Of a DNA stretch of 12,355 nt, positions 7,533 through 12,355 are shown one piece after another. Position numbers and translations under genes: made by a program. Numbering within the stretch: the stretch's first letter is position 1; each line of letters opens with the position of its first letter. The stretch lies in NCBI GenBank assembly GCA_002336405.1, contig DDEJ01000137.1, positions 1 through 12,355 of the forward strand, given 5' to 3'. This DNA comes from Rhodobacteraceae bacterium UBA1957. GTDB taxonomy: Bacteria > Pseudomonadota > Alphaproteobacteria > Rhodobacterales > Rhodobacteraceae. Under the pieces are notes generated by a model. It was not told the DNA's origin. It worked only from the letters and a program-made list of their open reading frames with translations, and did not search any database.

Positions 7533-7769
7533 TTAAGCCCGCAGAGCTGAATAGGTCAGCGGCTTTTGAATCGCGTTATCACCCGCCATCCGTGCCCGGG
7601 CGGCAGCGCTTATTTCGACGATCACACTTGGTGTGCCGCGAAAGGTCTTTTCTGCCCCACCCGGTTTGTTTGTCGCATCCCCGGTTTTTATTCTGGAATA
7701 GAGATTTTGGTATTTCATATAGGTCGCGATGACATGGGAAACGCCGGTTCTTAAACTATCCCAAGCCAT
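7533..7769 (-). CDS. Small hypothetical protein (78 aa)
   Basis: Starts MAWDSLRTGVSHVIATYMKYQ and carries a Pro/Gly-rich linker (NKPGGAEKTFRGTPS), then VEISAAARARMAGDNA and a C-terminal LTYSALRA. The second half reads like an amphipathic helix of the kind seen in many short alphaproteobacterial proteins, but I cannot name a family. AGGG lies about 9 nt upstream of the ATG on the minus strand, and codon choice looks coding. No signal peptide or membrane segment is visible. It is divergent from the MFS transporter gene, separated by a 271-bp region holding two dyads, so its promoter region may share those sites. Confidence 0.55.
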   Translation of the reverse strand: MAWDSLRTGVSHVIATYMKYQNLYSRIKTGDATNKPGGAEKTFRGTPSVIVEISAAARARMAGDNAIQKPLTYSALRA

Positions 7770-7915
7770 GTGTTGTAACCCTGTTTATCTGCTTAATACC
7801 TCGTAACAGCTCAGATATGCAAAAAATTAGCCAGTCTAGTCAATTGTGTGTAAATTTTTTTGCTGTAGGCCCATTTAAAGTGAGTTTTAACCTTATGCCA
7901 AGCGGCAAGACCCGT

Positions 7916-7931
7916 CTTTTGTGCACAAGAG
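7916..7931. promoter_or_regulatory. 16-bp near-perfect palindrome upstream of MFS gene
   Basis: CTTTTGTGCACAAGAG has a perfect 10-bp core TTGTGCACAA and only one mismatched pair in 8. It lies 110-125 nt upstream of the MFS ATG and about 147 nt upstream of the divergent 78-aa ORF start, in non-coding DNA. It could be the binding site of a dimeric regulator. No known regulator is matched. Confidence 0.3.
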
Positions 7932-7992
7932 CGGATTGCCTGTTCAGATAAAAGTCAACTCAAAGTGGCGGTCATAAGCAATTACTCGAACC

Positions 7993-8012
7993 TGTACCAA
8001 CCGGTCTATACA
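7993..8012 (+). promoter_or_regulatory. Operator-like dyad overlapping the MFS promoter
   Basis: TGTACCAACCGGT (7993-8005) contains ACC-N4-GGT and is followed by TATACA (8007-8012), a plausible -10 that would give a leader of about 20 nt. The right arm GGTCTA resembles half-sites of TetR-type operators; no strong -35 is visible. The same 13 bases recur upstream of lysR (12224-12236). Confidence 0.45.
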
Positions 8013-8040
8013 AGCTGCCCGAGATGGTTACGGTGGCACG

Positions 8041-9258
8041 ATGGACAGGTTGAAAATCCTTGATACTGCGTATTCTTGGCAGAGGTTGCTTGTGGCACTG
8101 GTGATCGGTCTTGTGGCCAATGCTGGCATGTGGGCTGTGGTGGTAATCATGCCCGCAGTTGAAGCAGAATTTGCGCTGACACGAGCTGAGACCTCGCTGC
8201 CCTATATGTTGTCGATGCTGGGCTATGGTTTGGGCAATTTCATCATCGGCCGCTGGGTGGACCGGGTTGGTATTGCAACCGCGCTGATCGGTGCAAGCTT
8301 TGGCATTGCGGTAAGCTTTTTTGCGGCAACGCAGGCCAGCGATATTGGCGTACTGGCGGCTGTGCATTTTGTTTTAGGTCTGTTTGCAGCGGTTGGCTTT
8401 GCGCCCTTGATGTCAGATATATCGCATTGGTTTCTCAAGTGGCGCGGGACCGCAATGGCTTTGGTGGCCAGCGCAAATTACCTGTCAGGGGCGGTTTGGC
8501 CCACCGTGCTGGCGGGTGTTCTGGCGCAGAGCGGTTGGCGAGCGGTTTATCTGACCTTGGCGGTGATCACCGTTGTTGTGGTGCCTTTTTTGGCGATGCT
8601 ATTGCGCCGTCAGGTGCCAGATGCTGCCGTCGGGGCAACGGTTGAGACGATATCTAATAGCGCCAATATCAGCATGTCTCCGGCGCGATTGCAGATCTGT
8701 TTGGGCTTCGCTGGGGTCGCGTGTTGCGTGGCGATGTCGATGCCGCAAGTGCATATCGTCTCCTATTGTGTGGGTCTGGGATATGGGCCTGTTGCCGGCG
8801 CTGAAATGCTGGCTTTGATGCTGTTTGGCGGGGTTTTGTCCCGCATCTTTTTTGGGCTGCTTTCAGACCGTCTGGGTGGGGTGCGAACGCTGCTATTAGG
8901 ATCTGCGTTGCAATGTCTTGGGTTGGCGTTTTATCTGCCCTACGACGGTTTGGTGTCACTTTATACGGTGAGCTTGATCTTTGGTTTGTCGCAAGGTGGG
9001 ATTGTACCAAGTTATGCGCTGATCGTACGCGAATACATGCCTGCAAAAGAGGCGGGCGCCCGGGTGGGCTTTGTGCTGATGATGACCATTTGGGGTATGG
9101 CGCTTGGTGGATGGATGTCGGGTTGGATCTATGACGTATCTGGCAGCTATCAAATGGCATTTTTGAACGGTATTATGTGGAACTTGATCAATATCGGGCT
9201 GGTGGTGGCACTGTTTTTTCGCAAACCTGCGCCACATCACCCAATTGCGGCAGGTTAA
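8041..9258 (+). CDS. Major facilitator superfamily transporter
   Basis: A 405-residue integral inner-membrane protein with about 12 hydrophobic segments, the first near residues 14-38, and a short polar central loop (about 190-215) between the two six-helix halves. The MFS motif A is visible as G70-RWVDRVG-77 between helices 2 and 3. Its repeat in the second half is G272-LLSDRLGGVR-282. The overall pattern resembles the monocarboxylate/oxalate-formate antiporter-like branch, so a small organic anion is a reasonable guess, but the substrate cannot be read from sequence. The ATG is preceded by GGTGG (8032-8036). The gene is probably transcribed alone: htpG starts 126 bp downstream. A candidate operator lies over its promoter and recurs upstream of lysR, hinting at substrate-responsive control. 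Confidence 0.88.
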   Translation: MDRLKILDTAYSWQRLLVALVIGLVANAGMWAVVVIMPAVEAEFALTRAETSLPYMLSMLGYGLGNFIIGRWVDRVGIATALIGASFGIAVSFFAATQASDIGVLAAVHFVLGLFAAVGFAPLMSDISHWFLKWRGTAMALVASANYLSGAVWPTVLAGVLAQSGWRAVYLTLAVITVVVVPFLAMLLRRQVPDAAVGATVETISNSANISMSPARLQICLGFAGVACCVAMSMPQVHIVSYCVGLGYGPVAGAEMLALMLFGGVLSRIFFGLLSDRLGGVRTLLLGSALQCLGLAFYLPYDGLVSLYTVSLIFGLSQGGIVPSYALIVREYMPAKEAGARVGFVLMMTIWGMALGGWMSGWIYDVSGSYQMAFLNGIMWNLINIGLVVALFFRKPAPHHPIAAG

Positions 9259-9384
9259 AGCCCTGACCTTGCGCAGTCTGGTTGATTTAAGACAGGTTTT
9301 GTACATTCAACCTGATACAAGCATTGAATCCATCTCAAATGCGCTTAAATACGATCAGACATCAACATTGGCAGGTACATTAAC

Positions 9385-11244
9385 ATGACTATTTCCAACC
9401 ATGCGTTTGAGGCCGATACCGGTAAAATCCTCGATATCGTTATCAACTCTCTGTATTCACAAAAGGAAATTTTCCTACGAGAACTGATTTCAAATGCCTC
9501 TGATGCCCTGAATAAACGCCGTGTTGAAGGTAGTGTTGACGGAGCGCTGTTGGCAGAGACTGCAGGAGAAATTGTTCTCGAAGCGCATGAAAAGAAAAAG
9601 ATCCTGAAAATTTCCGATAATGGTATCGGGTTGGACGAGGCAGATATGGTTGAGGCGCTGGGCACCATAGCCCGCTCGGGCACCAAGGCTTTTTTAGATA
9701 ATTTGCAAGCCAATGGTGACAAAGACGCCGGTGAGACAAACCTGATTGGCCAGTTTGGTGTCGGCTTTTATTCAGCTTTTATGGTTGCCGATAAGGTCGA
9801 GGTTGTTTCAAGAAGAGCTGGAACCGACGCAGCGTTTAAATGGGAAAGTGATGGCGCGACCGGCTATTCTATTGAACCTGCAGAACGTGATGCCGCGGGA
9901 ACGACGATTACGCTGCACCTTAAAAAGGCAGATAAAGAATATGCCAGCGATGTACGTTTGCGGCATCTGGTCAAAAAATACTCTGATCACGTGGCTCATC
10001 CGATTAAGTTGGTCGATGACAAAGGCGAGATGACCACGTTAAACACGGTTGAGGCGCTTTGGACGAAGGCACCAAAAGACATCAGCACCGAAGACTATAA
10101 ATCGTTTTATAATTCGGTCGGGGCCACGTATGACGATCCGTTTTTGACCATTCATAACAAAGCAGAGGGGGCGATTGAATTTACCAATCTGTTGTTTGCA
10201 CCTTCGACGCCGCCGTTTGATCTGTTTGACCCAGAACGCAATTCAAAAATAAACCTCTATATAAACCGAGTGTTTATCACCGATGATTGCAATGATCTGG
10301 TGCCAAAATGGCTGCGGTTTTTGCGTGGTGTGGTAGATACCCCAAGCCTTGATTTGAATGTCAGCCGCGAGATGCTGCAGCAAAGCGTGTCTATGGGTAA
10401 GATCCGCAAGGCAATCGTTAAAAAGGTCATGTCCGAAATCAAGAAGAAGATTAAGAAAGACAGCGACGCCTATGACGTGTTTTGGGGCAATTTTGGCAAA
10501 GTGATCAAAGAGGGCTTGTATGAGGACGATGAAAACCGCGAAAAAATTGTTGAGATTTGCCGGTTCCACTCGTCGCAAAAAAGCGCTCTGATTTCATTGG
10601 AAGCCTATATCGAGGCAATGCCTGATGGGCAGTCAGATATCTATTATTTGACCTCTGATGACATGGCCAAAGCGGTCGTGAGCCCACACCTCGAAGGCTT
10701 TGCTGCCAAGAGCATTGATGTTTTGCTTTTAACCGACCCAATCGATGAGTTCTGGATCGGGATGATGCCAGTTTATAAAGACAAGAAATTTATCTCGATC
10801 AGTCGCGGTGAAATCGATATTGACGGTATCAAGGGCGCGGATGCACCGAAAGAAGATAGCCCCGATGCGGATGATTTTGTCGATTTGATCGCGATGATCA
10901 AAGCCGATCTTGACGAGCTGATTTCGGATGCTCGGATTTCCAAGACCCTGACTTCCAGCCCGTCGCGGTTGGTGGCGGTTGAAAATGGAATGGACATCCA
11001 GATGGAGCGGATGATGAAAGCGCAGAACCCAAATTTCGAGGGCGCGCCGAAAATTTTAGAAATCAATGGCGGTCACGATCTAATCAAAGCGATGCAGGCG
11101 GCCAAGCCGCAAGATCAATCTGAGGTTTTGAAGGATTTGTCGCTGTTGTTGTTTGAGCAAGCCCAGATATTGGATGGTAAAATACCGCATGATACGCAGG
11201 GATTTGCACGCCGGTTGACCAAGGTGATGCACCTCAGTCTGTGA
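9385..11244 (+). CDS. htpG: Molecular chaperone HtpG (bacterial Hsp90)
   Basis: A 619-residue cytosolic ATP-dependent chaperone, close to the usual family length. The N-terminal GHKL ATPase domain shows LRELISNASDAL with E33 (catalytic) and N37. It also has ISDNGIG with D78 (adenine contact), GTIARSGT at 93-100, the glycine-rich lid end IGQFGVGFYSAF at 121-132, and GTTITLHL near 172-179. The middle domain has LWTK, the RVFITDDCNDLVPKWLRFLRGVVD stretch and SREM with R328, matching the arginine that contacts ATP phosphate. The C-terminal dimerisation domain has NGGHDLIKAM. As expected for bacteria there is no MEEVD tail. The start has a weak AGG 9 nt upstream. Upstream (9259-9384), CCATCT (9330-9335) resembles a sigma-32 -10, but the best -35 (CCTGAT, 9311-9316) is poorly spaced, so heat-shock control is only suggested. 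Confidence 0.96.
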   Translation: MTISNHAFEADTGKILDIVINSLYSQKEIFLRELISNASDALNKRRVEGSVDGALLAETAGEIVLEAHEKKKILKISDNGIGLDEADMVEALGTIARSGTKAFLDNLQANGDKDAGETNLIGQFGVGFYSAFMVADKVEVVSRRAGTDAAFKWESDGATGYSIEPAERDAAGTTITLHLKKADKEYASDVRLRHLVKKYSDHVAHPIKLVDDKGEMTTLNTVEALWTKAPKDISTEDYKSFYNSVGATYDDPFLTIHNKAEGAIEFTNLLFAPSTPPFDLFDPERNSKINLYINRVFITDDCNDLVPKWLRFLRGVVDTPSLDLNVSREMLQQSVSMGKIRKAIVKKVMSEIKKKIKKDSDAYDVFWGNFGKVIKEGLYEDDENREKIVEICRFHSSQKSALISLEAYIEAMPDGQSDIYYLTSDDMAKAVVSPHLEGFAAKSIDVLLLTDPIDEFWIGMMPVYKDKKFISISRGEIDIDGIKGADAPKEDSPDADDFVDLIAMIKADLDELISDARISKTLTSSPSRLVAVENGMDIQMERMMKAQNPNFEGAPKILEINGGHDLIKAMQAAKPQDQSEVLKDLSLLLFEQAQILDGKIPHDTQGFARRLTKVMHLSL

Positions 11245-11264
11245 CGACGATTGCCCGCCTAAAG

Positions 11265-11295
11265 CGTCCAAGGGGCCGTTGCGATCTCTTGGACG
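11265..11295. terminator. Bidirectional terminator-like hairpin between htpG and lysR
   Basis: CGTCCAAG (11265-11272) and CTTGGACG (11288-11295) form a perfect 8-bp stem around a 15-nt loop. It lies in the 67-bp gap between the htpG stop and the stop of the convergent lysR gene. The place is right for ending both transcripts. No U-tract follows on either strand. Confidence 0.55.
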
Positions 11296-11311
11296 TCAGC
11301 TTGTGCGGAGT

Positions 11312-12187
11312 TCAGGACCAATCATAGCTTGTCGCTGCGCGGTAGAATTGTTGAACCACTTTGGAAAACTTGCGCCCGGGCATTGAAGCGATTTGGATTT
11401 GGCGTGAAAGTTGCGCGTCGCTGATGGGACGCTTGATTACATTTTCGACCAAAACGGCGTGCTCGGGAATGAAAGCAAACCCAAGACCGGCCGCGACCAT
11501 GGATTGGACCCAATCCTCGCGTTCGGACCGAAACTTGGCATAGAGTTCGATACCGGATGCCTCACAGACTGCCAGCATTTTTGTCCGCATTTCACACGCC
11601 AGCCGATCGACATAATTATGCCCTGATAGCTGCGAGAGTTTCAGAGTTTCAAAATCTGCAAGATCATGGTTCTTCGGTAATAAAATCATATATTTTTCGC
11701 TATATAGCGGCCGCAGAGTGTAGTCATCCACCCGCAGTCCGGCCGGGTTCATGATTGCCAGATCAATTTCGTCTGCTTCCAGTGCTTTTTGCAAATCTGG
11801 CCAGGACATTTCGGTAACTTCCAATTCACTGTCACGGCTTTTTGCACTATGGCTTGACATCAGTTTGGCGATTTTTTTATGGCTGATTGATGACATCATC
11901 CCAAGCCGGATCGGTTTGCGTTTTAACAGCCGAAACGAATGTGCCACTTTTTCCGCAGCTTGGGTTTTTTCGAGAATATTTTGCATTGGGACCACCATCT
12001 CGTGGCCAAAATCTGTTAAAAATACCCTGCGTCTTTCGCGAATAAACAGCGGGGCTCCAAGCTCAACCTCAAGGTTCTTGATTGATTTTGTCAATGCAGG
12101 TTGCGAAATATTAAGCTCCGTTGCCGCGCGGGTAAAATTTAAACCGCGCGAAGCAGCAACGAAATATTTTATTTGTGCGAGTTCCAC
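11312..12187 (-). CDS. LysR-type transcriptional regulator
   Basis: A 291-residue DNA-binding regulator of normal LTTR length. The winged helix-turn-helix is at residues 1-60, with FVAASRGLNFTRAATELNISQPALTKSIKNLE (recognition helix about 28-40) and the wing LFIRERRRVFLTDFG. The linker helix is about 62-88, and the periplasmic-binding-protein-like effector domain runs from about 92 to the end. The GTG at 12185-12187 is chosen because AAGGAG (12194-12199) lies 6 nt upstream and the protein begins with the usual MELAQIKYF. The only two cysteines, C188 and C198, sit in the effector domain. The gene is convergent with htpG. Two dyads lie upstream, one shared with the MFS promoter, suggesting autoregulation and possibly control of the transporter or of a divergent gene to the right. 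The effector is unknown. Confidence 0.93.
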   Translation of the reverse strand: MELAQIKYFVAASRGLNFTRAATELNISQPALTKSIKNLEVELGAPLFIRERRRVFLTDFGHEMVVPMQNILEKTQAAEKVAHSFRLLKRKPIRLGMMSSISHKKIAKLMSSHSAKSRDSELEVTEMSWPDLQKALEADEIDLAIMNPAGLRVDDYTLRPLYSEKYMILLPKNHDLADFETLKLSQLSGHNYVDRLACEMRTKMLAVCEASGIELYAKFRSEREDWVQSMVAAGLGFAFIPEHAVLVENVIKRPISDAQLSRQIQIASMPGRKFSKVVQQFYRAATSYDWS

Positions 12188-12223
12188 TTGTTACTCCTTT
12201 AAAAACGCCACAAAGCAAATTTT

Positions 12224-12238
12224 TGTACCAACCGGTAC
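12224..12238. promoter_or_regulatory. Operator-like dyad upstream of lysR
   Basis: TGTACCAACCGGTAC contains a perfect GTACC-N4-GGTAC inverted repeat (12225-12238). Its first 13 bases are identical to 7993-8005 upstream of the MFS gene. It starts 37 nt upstream of the lysR GTG. On the minus strand it runs into TACAAA, a possible -10 for lysR, so bound protein would block or modulate that promoter. TATGAT (12240-12245) on the plus strand is a possible -10 in the other direction. Confidence 0.5.
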
Positions 12239-12245
12239 TTATGAT

Positions 12246-12267
12246 TTGTATATCACAGGAAATACAA
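12246..12267. promoter_or_regulatory. Candidate LysR-family binding dyad
   Basis: TTGTAT (12246-12251) and ATACAA (12262-12267) form a perfect interrupted dyad with a 10-nt spacer, about 60-80 nt upstream of the lysR start. LysR-type regulators usually bind interrupted AT-rich dyads of about this size (T-N11-A class) in the intergenic region next to their own gene. The spacing differs by one from the strict T-N11-A form, so this is a candidate only. Confidence 0.4.
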
Positions 12268-12304
12268 CCATTCCAAAGAGAAATTGATTCATATTAATAT
12301 ATAT

Positions 12305-12355
12305 ATGTCTCTTAAAGTGAGTCTTTCCAAGGTAATGGGTCCTATGGGAAATTTT
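12305..12355 (+). CDS. Possible start of a divergent gene, cut by window end
   Basis: An open plus-strand frame starts at ATG 12305 and runs off the window as MSLKVSLSKVMGPMGNF. In-frame ATGs at about 12335 and 12344 are alternative starts; AAGG lies about 11 nt upstream of the last. No clear Shine-Dalgarno sequence precedes 12305. Divergent placement next to a lysR gene is where a regulated target is often found. With only 17 codons visible, neither coding status nor function can be asserted. Confidence 0.25.
   Translation, partial: MSLKVSLSKVMGPMGNF

Noticed and set aside
9311..9335. Sigma-32 heat-shock promoter for htpG (CCTGAT and CCATCT)
   Set aside because: The -10 resembles the consensus, but the -35 matches 4 of 6 and the spacing is short, so it is mentioned in the htpG entry but not called as a feature.
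7875..12322. Shared TTAAAGTGAGT at 7875-7885 and 12312-12322
   Set aside because: It is only 11 bases in AT-rich DNA, with no dyad symmetry, and one copy falls inside the possible partial ORF at the right edge. Chance is the simpler explanation.
1..12355. CRISPR array, insertion sequence, prophage or defence island
   Set aside because: No direct repeats with unique spacers, no transposase, integrase or terminal inverted repeats, and no defence-family motifs were seen. The only tandem repeat is the coding MORN array.

Overview
The window looks like a moderate-GC chromosomal segment of an alphaproteobacterium, most likely of the Rhodobacterales/Roseobacter group. This rests on the divergent hemE/hemC pair, the protein sequence style and the gene complement; it is inference without any database search. 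Six full-length genes are confidently recognised: hemE, hemC, a PQQ-type sugar dehydrogenase, a giant MORN-repeat protein, an MFS transporter and htpG. A LysR-type regulator is a seventh. No rRNA, tRNA, CRISPR array, insertion sequence or phage gene was found.

Layout. Positions 1-116 are non-coding as far as I can see and hold two hairpin-forming inverted repeats downstream of hemE. hemE (117-1151, minus) and hemC (1249-2193, plus) diverge from a 97-bp intergenic region. They encode two non-consecutive steps of tetrapyrrole synthesis: hydroxymethylbilane formation (hemC) and uroporphyrinogen III decarboxylation (hemE). hemC converges on an exported glucose/sorbosone-dehydrogenase-family protein (2357-3430, minus). 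That gene diverges across 277 bp from the 958-residue exported MORN protein (3708-6584, plus). The MORN protein is built of 39 complete 23-residue repeats in strict register, with a four-repeat (92-residue) higher-order period over its centre.

From 6585 to about 8040 the DNA is gene-poor. It contains one doubtful long frame and two plausible small genes of 66 and 78 residues in convergent orientation. Then come an MFS transporter (8041-9258, plus), the chaperone gene htpG (9385-11244, plus) and a convergent LysR-type regulator (11312-12187, minus). A possible divergent gene starts near 12305 and runs off the right edge.

Regulatory structure. An identical 13-base motif, TGTACCAACCGGT, lies 36-37 nt upstream of the MFS start codon and of the lysR start codon, beside a plausible -10 element in each case. 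In the lysR copy the flanks complete a perfect GTACC-N4-GGTAC dyad. This suggests shared control of transporter and regulator. A second dyad upstream of lysR (TTGTAT-N10-ATACAA) resembles a LysR-family site. hemC has no visible Shine-Dalgarno sequence and its best -10 is so close to the ATG that a leaderless mRNA is possible.

The most unusual object is the MORN protein. I see no multi-gene novel defence, secondary-metabolism or mobile system here.
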